A stretch of 22,627 nucleotides of DNA from the NCBI GenBank assembly GCA_020650975.1, contig JAIPMN010004399.1:1-22627 (forward strand). The letters run 5' to 3'. The stretch comes from Apostichopus californicus (Eukaryota; Echinodermata; Holothuroidea; Aspidochirotida; Stichopodidae). Shown here one piece after another: positions 1-10,900 of this stretch; position 1 is the first letter of the stretch, and every line of letters begins with the position of its first letter. The notes below the pieces were generated by a model, which was not told the DNA's origin, did not search any database, and saw only the letters and a list, made by a program, of their open reading frames with translations. The translations under genes and the position numbers were made by a program.

Positions 1-25
1 GTCAAAAATACGAAAATTTTTCCAA

Positions 26-50
26 AGGGGAGGGGGACACCCCCTCCCCT
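26..50. repeat. Perfect GC-rich inverted repeat
   Basis: An 11-base arm of A and G (26-36) is the exact reverse complement of 40-50, with a 3-base loop. It is a strong hairpin in DNA or RNA. It lies in non-coding sequence and is probably part of a dispersed repeat, but no element boundaries are visible. Confidence 0.75.
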
Positions 51-119
51 TAAACCCCTCCCCCACTGCCGCTGATCACACTCATATATTGTCCTCAATG
101 TTGGAAAGTCTGTGTTACC

Positions 120-457
120 ATGGCGACACTTTGAGATGGGCTCTGCATCTTTATTTATCCTGTCTACTATGTACTTGATCTACTTCTATGTATTAAGCAC
201 TGTTTAGGTGTATTTTGGTGGGGGGGGGGCAGTGGGGGGGGGGTGGGGTTGTGTGTGTTTTCTGTTGGTGGCCTGGCCTTGATAAGCATTGCTTCTGCCA
301 GGTCTCCCCCACTTCACATCATTTGTACAATTGTTTAATTCCTATGGAAAGTATTTGTATTGTATATTCAAATGTTATTTGTTCACATTGTTTATGTTAT
401 GGTGAAGTGGAAATAAATAGTTTTCAAATTCAATTTCAATTCACTTTTGCAGCTTAG
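120..457 (+). mobile_element. Possible 3' end of a non-LTR retrotransposon
   Basis: A G-run stretch (220-246) is followed by a segment resembling the 3' UTR of invertebrate CR1/Jockey-type elements: CCTTGATAAGCATTGCTTCTGCC, an AATAAA signal near 412, then a short tail of CAAATT/CAATTT repeats (about 420-440). No reverse transcriptase remains. The assignment rests on resemblance to such tails and is tentative. The 80-codon frame across it has low-complexity Gly/Val composition and is not taken as a gene. Confidence 0.3.
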
Positions 458-554
458 GAAGTGAAAAACTGAATCTTTGTTATATATCTATACACAGTAC
501 ACACCCACTCTATAGGACTCTCTCAGTGGATCAGATTTCACTCATAATACTTAC

Positions 555-661
555 TGTGAAAATGATACAGAGCAGGGATTCTGTAATAGTTCCTTCTGTT
601 GGTACAGTTGAAGTATAATCCTGTATCTCCACCATACAAAATATTGTAAAAACAATAACAC
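555..661 (-). CDS. GPR143: GPR143-like coding exon 2
   Basis: The acceptor is CTTCAG (AG at 663-662) and the donor is GTAAGT (GT at 554-553). The 107 bases plus one carried base make 36 codons: the end of helix 2 (GVIVFTIFC), an extracellular-type loop rich in Thr, then LLCIIFT starting helix 3. Similarity here is weak, and the exon is accepted mainly because both splice sites and the phase fit exon 1. Confidence 0.6.
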
Positions 662-1856
662 CTGAAGAGGAAGACAAGAGTAGGTCAGACTGGGAATACA
701 ATTCAATACATGCTGTTATAAGTAGGGCTCTGAACTAGATAAATACCATAGGTGGAGAAAGATCAATACTAAATCAAAAGAAAACTTGAAGGTTGAAAAA
801 AAAAAACCCCCACTACTGTAGTTCTAATCTTCTAATCAACGGTGGATAACATAGTAACGAGTCAACTGTTAAATCTTCCTCCTGTATCCTGTAATGTTCT
901 GCAAATTAGACAGTACTGAGTTACAATGGAGAGTACAATGTCCAACCTCCCTTTCCCACTCCCCTATCTCCCCCACCCCCCAGACAGTGCCAACAGAGAG
1001 AATCTGGACAGCACCTGCTGATAGGGTTTTAGTCAGAATTACTGTAGGTAGGGCAGAGCCCCATGTCATGGCAGGGGTGTCAATCTAACAGGCCAGGGAA
1101 AAGAATTGATCATCTAAGGTGAGATGTCAAAAATGGTGATCTCTGTGTTTACAAGCTTCTGTTAAAGCAGACAATTCGGACTTCATTTACCGGCAGGTTC
1201 ATGTGAAGTCTCTGTCCACTCTCCATCACTCTGAAAACATATCAACTTCTTGTTGCTTTCTTCCAAACAGTCTCATGGCAGGCAAAGTATATACAGTATA
1301 CTGTACAGCGTAAATGAATATGAAAAGTACATCTCGTTCTTTTCACATTTCCATGGTCAGTCCGGACTTCCAACAGATGACAGGGCATGTCGCAGGTTTA
1401 AGCAATGCCTCCTGGTTATATATCTATGTTTGATCCATCATATTTGAGGCAGGGGGTGTGTAGGGGGGGGGTGGTCAGCATGGCTTCCCAATAATATGCA
1501 CAGCAATGATATACATGTATAGCAATTTTTAGACAATTTTCTTAGTATCTTAACCAGCATCATGAAGTAGGGATGAAAAGCTTACCGACGCATGCAATTA
1601 AATCTGATGCTGCCAGCCAGGACAGAATAATTCTCTGTCTATCATCTGAGACTGCATCTCGTCTTGTCCGTGGAACGCCCCTTTTGGGCACCAGGGTGAT
1701 GGCAGTTCCTATGACGCTAACCAGCGCCGAAAGGAATAGTGTCGTAAAGAAGACATAACCAAGGACGAGGTTGGGGACATCTCTTTTGGTAGAACTGCTG
1801 ATTGTCGTATTTTGTCTGAACATGCAGCAAAGTAAGTCAATGCTTGGCGAGGCCAT
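555..1856 (-). CDS. GPR143: GPR143-like receptor (ocular albinism type 1 family), 5' two coding exons, partial
   Basis: The human family member is a seven-transmembrane receptor of melanosomes and endolysosomes. The window holds two minus-strand exons, 1856-1586 and 661-555, together about 126 codons. The start MASPS...LLCC parallels the family start MASPRLGTFCC. A hydrophobic stretch around residues 28-52 fits transmembrane helix 1. Residues near 76-91 (RIILSWLAASDLIACVG) match the human RILRAAAACDLLGCLG region that begins helix 2. The start has a good context (A at -3, G at +4). Exon 1 ends phase 1 at a GTAAG donor and exon 2 opens after TTCAG and closes phase 0 at GTAAGT, so the frame joins cleanly. 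The remaining exons would lie beyond position 1. Another family of receptor is possible, but the N-terminal match makes this the best call. Confidence 0.75.
1586..1856 (-). CDS. GPR143: GPR143-like coding exon 1
   Basis: The exon runs from ATG at 1856 to the donor GT at 1585-1584 and encodes 90 codons plus one base. It covers the N-terminus, helix 1 and the beginning of helix 2. The linker between them is charged (KRGVPRTRRD) and longer than in the human protein. Confidence 0.78.
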
Positions 1857-3177
1857 TGTTATTACTACAGTATCAACCTCCCTTCAAAAAAAGTCTTCCA
1901 CTGAGATCAGGACTCAAGTGTGTTACCATAGAAACAAGTGACTTTCTGTCTAGTGGTTGACCGGCTTGAGAATTTCCCCTCCGAAATTGTTGAGAAAGAA
2001 CGATAATCTACCATTAGATCATAGCACTTTTCCCTGACCATACAGTATGTATGACTGTGCAACTTGTGAAACTGAGAGTGTCCTGAAAATACAAAGAATT
2101 ATGCAATTATGAACCAAAAAACTCAAAGCATAGAAACACTTCATTATTCATGTATGAAAGTAAACCTACTCAAAATTCAAATGACAATGGTTATGAGGAA
2201 TAGCTGCATATCAGAAACAATACAAAACAAAAAAGCCCCCAAAAAACTTCTTTCACTTTCTACTGGCACTAATCTTTTATTACATCAATTTATGATTATT
2301 TCTGGTTGGTAGGGAACAAAAAAAAAAACATGCATTGAAACTGCACATTATTCCTTTGTTTTGCATGATTTACATTGCACAGTTAAAATAAGAAATATGT
2401 GTTAATAAGGGATAAAAGGGATAAAAAGGTCTACAATTTCAAATTTTGCATCAAAGAGCAATTTAAAAGAAAAACAAAGGTCCAACTCCCATCTAAATTC
2501 CATTTGCTATAAGTTGTGCTTCGTTTCACAAGCTGAGTAAAATTCATATTTATATTTTGAAATCTCATCCTTTGTTGTTCCTTTAAGAACATACTCAACT
2601 GTATTCTCTCAGCTAATCTTGTCTCAACGTATATATCCCGATTTAAAAATAAAATCAATGCCGCCCTCTGTTATAGCGGCAACAGATTCATTCCTTTAAC
2701 TTGGCATTCTAATCCTTAGCTATAAACAGGATATATAGATCTGGGTACTGTTACCGCAGAGTTCTCAGGTGTCCTAGATTTCAATCCGTATCTCAGTTCT
2801 GCGTGTCCTATAGGCCTACTGTGTAATTGTACGGTGAATTATGTGCGAGCAACTTGGTGCTAGCTGTACGCAATTTTTCGATTGGCTATGGAAAAATGCA
2901 TTTGTCAGAGTAGAAACAAATCCTCCATGCGACAGGGGCAAGCACTTATTAAGGAGAGTTGTATAGGGCTAGACTTCGTAGTCGTAGACAGGGGCGAGGG
3001 GAGTCATTAGTTGAGCTATAGCAGCAGACATTAGAGGACTTGTTAATTATGCCTACCCAGACGTGCCCCTTACAACCAGGTTGCGATTACTTCATCAAAT
3101 CGCTTGGTAGTCCGATACTTTGGGTGATAATAAGAAGGGGTAAACCTAATACTTAAGAGAAAGCATTAGAACTTGCT
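1857..3177. other. Intergenic, nothing recognised
   Basis: This stretch lies upstream of the receptor start. It would contain the receptor's 5' UTR and promoter, but no TATA box or other signal stands out. Short frames at 2109-2312 and 2431-2658 have compositions typical of AT-rich noise. Confidence 0.6.
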
Positions 3178-4374
3178 ATGGAAGAGGAAGCTATTGGGAA
3201 ATTGGAAAGTTTAACACAAGGGAAAGTTGCTCCACCACTTCTGGCATCAGTAGGGGAGCCGTAGGTTGAATTCTTTCAACAAGTGATAAACGATTTAGGA
3301 TATGCAAGTTAGACGATTAACAACTAAGGTGTCGGCATTAATGTCTGCTAAAAGGAATGATACCCAGAAATAATGGTCAAATTAAAGGGAAACTCGTAAT
3401 TTTGGATGTTGGATTTGTGGGGACCCAAGACATTTCAGAAGAGATTGTCCCAGTGCTAGCCAAAGTCATTTTGCTCAAGAGGCTTTAAACTAGGCAGAGT
3501 TGACCAGGGGGTCCCTGGACAACTCCAGGAAGAATCCCAGACCCAAGATGATGGGCAAGTTGTGTATGCTTACGGTTGTGTTAATGGGGTTGATGTTAAC
3601 TTTTTGATTGCAGGTTCAAAGTAAATATTGCACCCTGCAGTATTGCAGTTACTTCTTTCTGCCATCAGGGCCAACTAGAACCTTGTTGACTTTCACTGGT
3701 AGGGGCTGGAGGAGACCCCGCTAGTTGTTGAAGGCAAACTTCAAGTATACATCGGGCTTGGTAGAATTAAGACTGAGCTTGTTATTTTTGTTGCTAATAT
3801 CATACATTCTGGTATTATGGGGGTCGATATTTTGCAGCATTTTGGCGGAGTAGATGATTTTAGGGAGTGCATGCTTAGGTTTGATACAGGAAATGTAAGG
3901 TTAGAAAAAAGAGCTCAGCCTTGCCATCCTTTGTGTTGCAAGATCAGTCTTGCTGAGATAGTAACTACACCCCCTAAATGTGAAATGGACTTGCCAGGGA
4001 AATTATAATGGTTTCCTGAAAAGAGCTTCAGGGAGGGTATAGTTGAAGTTTCCCAGAAGTTTCAAGGGAAAGACTTAGGGCTTCTTGTCGCTTGTACGTT
4101 GGTGAAGGTGTCCACGGGTCATCAGATTCCAGTTAGGGTGATGAACCTTTAAAGAGAACCTTGTACTCTTTCTCAAGGAACAGGGTTAGCAATTTTACAC
4201 CCGGCAGAGGAGGTTGCGTCTCTACTATTAGCTGAGGCAGCCCCTGAACTTGAGGACCTTATTAAAATGGGGATGCTAACCCAATCAAACAACCTGCTAG
4301 GAGATTTCCTGTCTTTCAACACGTCGAAGTTGATCAGAAAGTGAACAAAATGTTAGAAGCTGTTTATTAGACAG
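3178..4374 (+). pseudogene. Broken gag-protease region of a Ty3/gypsy-type LTR retrotransposon
   Basis: A CCHC zinc knuckle of nucleocapsid type is readable at 3407-3448 (CWICGDPRHFRRDC, spacing CX2CX4HX4C). Downstream is a retropepsin-like region: a VNGVDVNFLI segment at about 3580-3618 where the catalytic Asp-Thr/Ser-Gly should follow but only Ala-Gly is found, and a GVDILQHFG segment near 3820-3846 matching the ILGxDFL part of such proteases. At about 4085-4230 is a linker rich in the LVKVSTGHQIPVRVMNL type of sequence that precedes reverse transcriptase in this group. In-frame stops and frame changes occur throughout. Reverse transcriptase, RNase H and integrase are absent. The element is dead. 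Confidence 0.7.
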
Positions 4375-4375
4375 C

Positions 4376-4594
4376 TGTCCTGGCTGCCTGGGCGTGAGGA
4401 TGTGCCTTTTTCTTGAGTAAGTTCAGTTGATTAATTTTGTTACTTTTGTAATTTTGCTTTGCTCGAAAGGCGTGAGCTATAATTTACTTTCCAATTAAAC
4501 TGACAAAGTGCTTTCTACTTGTGCTTGTGCTGTCTTACTTGTATTCTTTGGGTTTCTTGACTTTTGGAACCTGAGCGGGCTGGGCCTTGTAACA
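4376..4594 (+). mobile_element. Candidate 3' LTR
   Basis: This segment directly follows the broken pol remnant. It starts with TGTCCTGG and ends with CTTGTAACA, giving the TG...CA ends expected of an LTR, and its T-rich interior has an AATTAAA-like polyadenylation signal near 4492. No second copy was found upstream, so it could be the 3' LTR of an internally deleted, 5'-truncated element or only LTR-like. Confidence 0.4.
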
Positions 4595-4765
4595 GTATCC
4601 ATGATGTCACACGTGCATACACGTACCCAGGTTTTATACAAGTTGACGCGCCAACACCGTCAATAATACTAGTAAAAGGGGCTTTTTTCCCCGTAAGAAT
4701 CTGCCAAATTATGATATAGTTCACTAATTATATGATAAAGTTTGAGGTTGACAATTTTCTACAAA

Positions 4766-4999
4766 ATGCAGAACCAGTTGGTAGCCATTGATCCAGCAAA
4801 ATATCTTACCTCAAAGAATCATCAAGTTCCAACCAGATGTGAAAACACCTAAGCCTATCATAATCCACATTGTTCTAGAGGATATTATAGGATGTCTTTT
4901 TTCCCCCGTACTGTACAAGATTGGAACTATCTATCAGAGGAGTCTATTAGCTAGGCCCAATCTGCTGAAGCTTTTAAAAACCTAATCCAGTTAGACTAA
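4766..4999 (+). pseudogene. Non-LTR reverse transcriptase, C-terminal fragment, broken
   Basis: One frame over 78 codons reads as the end of a CR1/Jockey-like ORF2 protein: HQVPTRC, a FFPRTVQDWNYLSEESIS motif, then AQSAEAFKNLIQLD and a stop. This is the usual SFFPRTxxxWNxLP...FK ending after the thumb region. Internal stops (TAA near 4850, TAG near 4950) disable it. Catalytic domains are absent, as expected for a 5'-truncated copy. Confidence 0.7.
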
Positions 5000-6064
5000 T
5001 GTCCACATAGCCAACCTGTCAATCAAGTGCATGAGTCTTCAAAGATAAAGTTAGCACTATACTGGAAGAAGAAGAAGACTGTAAAGGCCTATTTGATTGA
5101 TATAGCAGCCAAATAGCTCTACCTGTATGTTTCTAGAGTAGCAATTTACTACGACAAAATTGGTCACATTTGGCAGACTTGGTAAAAGATATTTAAAATC
5201 CAGATATTGTAGGCAATATTGTAATTCCGCCTTGACGCCAAAGTAAGCCTGTAAAAAGAAATTATTTCCGGGAAATCCTGACGTCTGGTAACCCTACCAC
5301 TACTAGTAATGACTAAGTAATAGGCTTAACTTAATTGCAGTTGCTAAAGTTAGGCCTAACTTTAAAGTACGCTATGCTACACGTTAAACTTGAGTTACCT
5401 TCTGTAGCCTGTGTAGGCCTAGGCTAGAGTAATAACACTAACAGTAACAGACAATCAAAACCACGGGTACAGCCCAGTAAAATTACAGTAACCTACCTAA
5501 AGTAAAATTAACACTGTTAATTCGTTGATACAGTTTAGGTGTTTCCAATTCCATTGACTAAAATGACTCACATATGGCCTATAATGAGAGTCAACTTTCC
5601 AAAACACTACGACGAATGACGTGCGGTATGCAGTATGATGACGGTATTGTGCCAACTATATTATTGTAATAGTTTAATACCAAAACAGCAAAGATTCTGG
5701 ACGCAAAAAAGTTAGAATCTTTGGTACGACAAACTACAAAACAAAAGCAAATGCTGTTCATGTTTCAGCCTCTTCACATTTAACCACGCCCAGAAGAGAC
5801 CACACCTTCTTCCATCCGCAGGCGTAGGTATTCTAAAACCTGGAGGAATATTTTCAGAGGTGAAGCACCGATCCGGCCTTAATCTCCCGGGTTGGGGCAG
5901 GGGTTGGGGGAAGGGGGGGGGTGGGTTGGCTCTCCAGAAATTTTTACCGCGGGAGACTGTAGCTGGTTGTACTGGTCAAACTTAATAAAAAACCTTGAGA
6001 TGCGATTCCCTAGCTGGCACATATGACAGCTCGCAAAATAGTACAACGTACAAAACACACTGCA
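5000..6064. other. Intergenic, nothing recognised except a G-run tract
   Basis: No gene-like frame or repeat boundary is visible. Several GGCCTA-containing words recur but show no period. A G-rich tract lies at 5889-5926 (see separate entry). Confidence 0.55.
5889..5926 (+). other. G-run tract, possible G-quadruplex
   Basis: Several runs of three or more G, spaced by one to four bases, follow a CTCCCGGG motif. The pattern meets the usual G3+N1-7 rule for quadruplex formation. No gene could be linked to it. Confidence 0.45.
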
Positions 6065-6445
6065 CTATCTTTGCAGTTTTGATATATATAACATTACTTT
6101 CATTTCATTACTATCGACTACCGCGATACTAGGAAATACAGCAAGCCCATTGTGTACACAGAAACAGGAGGTTGATTGGGTTAGGGAGTTAGAGAGAAAA
6201 AGCTTAGGGAGCTCCTTTCTTCCTCTGGCAGAGGAAGAAAGGGGGAGTTCTATAGTCCAACCAATTTTCACAGCGCAATTTCTTTTAGAGAAATGAACTT
6301 TAATTTGAGCTTGAAAAATTGCGATACGATTGAAATGGAGTTCTTCGAAAATCGCCGCAACTTCCGGACAGGTTCGCCTACTTGAGCTCATCAGAGCTAT
6401 ACACACTTGACGGTCTCCTATAAATCCAATTTTCTCTGCCTCCAA
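6065..6445 (-). CDS. Unassigned 126-codon open frame
   Basis: The frame is open for 126 codons with a normal amino-acid mix (MEAEKIGFIGDRQV at the start, SKLQR at the end). I recognise no family and see no signal peptide or membrane segment. The DNA includes a perfect 12-bp hairpin at 6215-6241, which suggests it may instead be part of a non-coding repeat. No splice-site pair clearly bounds it. Low confidence that it is a gene. Confidence 0.15.
   Translation of the reverse strand: MEAEKIGFIGDRQVCIALMSSSRRTCPEVAAIFEELHFNRIAIFQAQIKVHFSKRNCAVKIGWTIELPLSSSARGRKELPKLFLSNSLTQSTSCFCVHNGLAVFPSIAVVDSNEMKVMLYISKLQR
6215..6241. repeat. Perfect 12-bp inverted repeat
   Basis: CTTTCTTCCTCT at 6215-6226 and its exact reverse complement at 6230-6241 are separated by GGC. 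Flanking bases (GAGCTC left, GAGTTC right) extend the pairing imperfectly. It could be a hairpin or the centre of a foldback element. Confidence 0.7.
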
Positions 6446-6702
6446 TAAGAAGTCCCCCTCCCCATCCCTCCAGAATGGTAAAACAAACTAACACCTAGGC
6501 CTAAATGAAAAACAAAAAATAAAGTTAAGAACTACTAAGTAGACTTACCTATATAATGAATAACTATATTCGATGTTAGCTTACGTGTATATCAAGTCGA
6601 TAGCCCTTGATCAAATTTAACATTTAACGTCGTCTGTGTATGTTCTTTATCTGGTTGGTATTTAGTGTTCGTGCAAGGAAGGAATGGGAATCCCCTGATA
6701 GT

Positions 6703-6753
6703 CATATGACAGTAATGAATATTCATATTATGACAGAAATGAATATTCATATA
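6703..6753. repeat. Short direct repeat, two copies
   Basis: Two near-identical copies of about 24 bases, built on TATGACAG.AATGAATATTCATAT, stand head to tail. Each contains the palindrome ATGAATATTCAT. Confidence 0.65.
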
Positions 6754-6957
6754 AGTTCTTAAAGTCCAAAAGTTTGGTGAATAAGTAAATACTGAAGAAG
6801 GCACAACTACGGAAACTTAAAAGTGCCACCAACATAAGAAAACTTTGCCCCAATAAGTCAACATTTGCAGTAGATTGTTTAGATAACAAGATAATATCTT
6901 ATCAAAAATCAGAAAATTGTTGGATTGCACAGTTGCTTTAACTAAGCACTTGAACAT

Positions 6958-7028
6958 TTTTCTGCAAAATGTTTAATTGTTCACTTCATTCCAACTCAGC
7001 AATTAAACAACTTTCTGCAAAATGTTTA
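6958..7028. repeat. Direct repeat TTTCTGCAAAATGTTTAA
   Basis: The word occurs at 6959-6976 and again at 7012-7029, about 53 bases apart. A related GCAAAATGTTAAC occurs near 7246. The second copy directly borders the MITE-like element. Confidence 0.55.
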
Positions 7029-7221
7029 AAGGCATTGAAGATTCGCCCGAAACCGCATGCCATGCTCTGAAAAAGTTAACTTTCTTTGCTTGCAAGTGAA
7101 GTTTTCTTCTTGTCGCTACAAATGCAGACAGTAATGAAGCGTGATACCTTGTTATCTTTAATCTAGACCTGAAATTACCGGCATAGACGTTTCTTTGTGC
7201 GGGAGTCTTCACACCCTTTAA
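7026..7221. mobile_element. MITE-like element with TTAA flanks
   Basis: TTAA at 7026-7029 and at 7218-7221 bracket 188 bases. The left end AGGCATTGAAGATTCGCCCG and the reverse complement of the right end (AGGGTGTGAAGACTCCCGCA) agree at most positions, so these are imperfect terminal inverted repeats. TTAA target duplications are typical of piggyBac-type elements, although the usual CCC start is not clear here. The 85-codon minus-strand frame across it is not taken as a gene. It lies about 570 bases upstream of the UBE3B start codon. Confidence 0.5.
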
Positions 7222-7786
7222 TTTACAACTTATCATATTTTTTTTGCAAAATGTTAACAATAATAGCCCGTCAATTAAATATTTTGTGACAAATTTTTGA
7301 ATAGGCTTGCATCATAATGTCATCATTTCACCATTGTGCAGCAAAATTTGAATTGCACGGAAACTGAATAATTAATTAACATTTTAACGTTACCCTAATG
7401 TTTCTATTCAAAGCAGAACTCAGTGTGCGTTAAACACGGACAACGGCAGATGTCGGAATTATGCTGTCAGTTGCCAATGGTATTTGCATTGGAGAAACAA
7501 ATTTGGCCGAATAGGTCTTGAATTTTGGCAGTTTGCTATTCTGAATAATAAAATATTTGACGCTGAAATAAGCGAAAATTTTATCCTTCAAAACAAAATA
7601 AGAAAATCGTCATTTCGACCTTGTGACCATTTTTCAATTAATTTTACGATGTTCTTTATAAAGCACCGTACTGACTATATTTACATCTGGGCATATACTC
7701 ATCCACTTATAATAATAGTACACAATAAAAGCATATTGTATGCCGTACTTTACCGCAGGACTAAATACGCGAAGTGTAATGTTACG

Positions 7787-7900
7787 ATGTTTCAGCAGGG
7801 CGATTTGTCCAAGAAAGGACAACTGCTAGATAAAGCAAAAGCCGCAAGAGAAGAGAGAGCCTTGACGAAAAAGAAAGAAGAAGCAGCAGTAAAGATACAG
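7787..7900 (+). CDS. UBE3B: UBE3B exon with start codon
   Basis: It encodes 38 codons, MFQQGDLSKKGQLLDKAKAA then REERALTKKKEEAAVKIQ. Human UBE3B has [23 protein letters not shown] here, so this is the N-terminus and first half of the IQ motif. The frame is open further upstream (to 7484), but the family begins at this methionine, which has A at -3. The donor GT follows at 7901, phase 0. Confidence 0.9.
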
Positions 7901-10900
7901 GTGATCTACACCATGACGTGATACAAATAGTGTATATTCCAAGCCTGCACTAAAGTAGGCCTACCGAGTACTGTATACTACATTGTCACTGTCTCACGAT
8001 AGGCTATACTGTTGTTGTTGATCTTATAAACCGCAGGCCATACTGTTACAAATACAAATCAGGGATTTGCCCAGGAATGTTTGAGTGCCGTACAGATTTG
8101 GGTATTAATTAAGAATCCGTACCATTCCTAACCCCTAACCCTATTTCCTACTTCCTAACCCTAATTCCTAACCCCTAACCCTATTCCCTACTTCCTAACC
8201 CTACTTCCTAACCCCTAACCCTACTTCCCTACTTCCTAACCCTAATTCCGAGCCCCTAGTAAGCTTTCCCATTCATATGGTACGGATTCTAAAGTTAGGT
8301 CCAGATTTGTGCGGTTGTGTGATCGACGTCATGGGGAGGGGTATCAGAGGTCGTCCCCTTCCCTATGGAATTTTTTTTGCAAATGAAGTATGCTTAGGCC
8401 TAGATGGCAAAGGGTGCTATCTTTTTCCTATTCTGACACTTACTTCTGTGCCAAGTATTCTCCTACATTTCGGTGATGGTAAAATCTGTTAAAAATAGTC
8501 ATAAAAAAATGCGGGGCGAAAATGTTTGAGTACTGGTCGTGCTGGGAGCATTCAGAACTGCCGGGAACGTAACCCCCACCCCCTTGCCACCGCCTGGCGT
8601 GAGCACATTCCTGCAAGTGGGGTTGTTACTTTGGAACTGAATATTGTGATTGTGTTACACTATGTAAGTTGCAATGTTGTGACTCAATAACATTCACAAA
8701 TATTTCTGTGGTTGGCATGAAAGTCAATCCATTCCCATCTAAACAAACTTTATCTGACAGTAGGCCTAGTGTTATTATTTAGACCAATGGTATGATGGTA
8801 CTTCGTAGGTGCCCAGGGTTATGAATATATGTTAAACAAATTGTTAGAACAATTCATTGCCAAAGTTAACATACAGTCTGGTGGTTAACTAGTGGCATTG
8901 AAACATATGTGAATTGTTTTGTGTGTCACCATCAGTTGCTTCTACAGTTGATATCGTCCTAAATTCTACTTTTAACAAGTATAGTCACACATCTCTAAAG
9001 TGACCTATAACTGTTGTAAATGAAAAGGGTTAGTTTAGTTTAGTAGAAAAAAGGATCAGGAGGGACACTCAAGTCCCATCAAGGACGTCCCTTTAGGAGA
9101 GAAAAAAACTGAAGACACAAACACTCAGACCCGATTACAATGCTTAAAGTGCTTGTCCAAAGCATTCTTAAACCAATTCACACTACTTGCAAGTACAACT
9201 TTCTCAGGCAAACCGTTCCACTCATTCACAACCCTATTAGGAAAATAGTTATGCGGAATATTAAATCCTAATTTGTGACTTTTGGAGTTTAAGACATTGG
9301 CCTCTGGTAAAAACTACTATTAGCCAACATGAAAAAGTCAGTGAAGGATAAGTTGTCAAAAACTATACACAATCTTGAAACCCTGAAGCAAGTTACCACG
9401 TAACCTCCTAAGCTCCAGTTTGGTGAGATTCAACAGTTGTAACCGCCTATAATAAGGAACACCCTTTAAGGAACTAATCAATCTAGTAGCTCTCCTCTGG
9501 ACCACTTCAAGGTCCAGAGGGTAAGTCACCGTTAGCAAGAGTTGTCTTACTTTTTTCCCCACCAACAGGCGCTTGTGAGAGGCTTTCTGAGCCGAAGACG
9601 ATTCCAACATTTGATGCTACAAAGTTTGGACAAACTTCTTTCCGATTGTGGTGCAGATCAAACATTTCCCAAAGAGTCATTGAGACCTTGTGAGTAAAAG
9701 ACAAAGAAGTGAAAGTAGAAATGTTTAATGTTGCACAGTTTTTGACGAAATGTTAGCTTTCTAGTTTTGAAGATCTCTGCAATTGGACATACAGTAAAAC
9801 TGATTATCCGAACCCCTGATTTTCCAAACGGGGCATTAGTTCATTAATAAAAAGTCTGGAGGCCTAGTGTTATTGATTCCAAGTACTGTACAGTACTCAT
9901 ATTATGTACAATGTAAATTTGTCAACTTACATTATAATGATCAGCTTTTAATTCTTTTGACGAAACATGTCTATTTTCATTCATTCTTCCATGGCCTTAT
10001 ATATCGAATAGATTATCATCTACTACATAAATGTCTGATTGTTATTTGTATCAAGATTGTAACCCCTTTACAAAAGAGTTGTTATTTTCTGATCACACAT
10101 GAACAACAAAACAAAATTATAAATAAAAAAAAAGGCAACTTGAGTAACCTATTGAAAGTTGAGCTTAAGGCGGTACAATAAACACCGATCATAAATAAAA
10201 TGCAAGACATTCAGTAAAGCCTGGTCACTTGCGATCTAGATAGAGATATCATTACAAAACTGTATTGTAGTAATAGCTCTAGCCAAAATTCTTCCTTGTC
10301 ACAATGTCACAATGGTAATTAGGGATTTCCCCNNNNNNNNNNCCCCTAACATTCCCCCCCCCCCCCGCTATTGGAACGAGTAAACTTAATAAATGACCAA
10401 GTCAGATAACTACCATACATGTAAAAAAAATGCGCCCCGAAAAAATCACCTGGCCGCGCACTTGTGTGTTCTCAGTATTTCGGCATACAGTGATGCTGCT
10501 TTCCTCAAGGTGAATTAAACAATATAAAAGAGCTTTATTAGGTCCAAGCTGAAATTCCTTTCTCCCTTACTTATCTTGACAAGAAAGTCCAACTTATCAG
10601 TGAAATGGCAGCCTAAACTTGTGATGGCTAGTATTAGGCTAGGTTAAACCACTGACACTAGTGTTTCTTGTACTATAGTGAGAGGCCTATACAGCGATAA
10701 TATATAGACTACTGAACATGTGGTCAGAGTAGTGAAATGACAAGGAAAAATCCCCCCCCCCCTCCCGACCTCCAGAAATGAAACCCAAATCCTTTTTTAT
10801 TTTTTTATTTCTGAATACAATCGTCAATTAATCAATTAACAAACATGGAAATAACAATAATTTAGAACACATCATATCGCATAAAATGGGTTTCTTATAG

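Noticed and set aside
215..457. 80-codon plus-strand frame
   Set aside because: Begins in poly-G sequence with Gly/Trp/Val runs and ends in a probable retrotransposon tail.
869..1088. Overlapping frames on both strands of about 65 codons
   Set aside because: No domain, no splice sites, within the receptor intron; the two frames shadow each other.
7484..7786. N-terminal extension of the UBE3B frame
   Set aside because: The frame is open upstream but the composition is AT-driven and family proteins start at the methionine at 7787.
9867..10181. 104-codon frame as transposase of the pogo-like element
   Set aside because: No DDD/DDE motif or helix-turn-helix; Leu/Ile/His-rich AT-derived composition.
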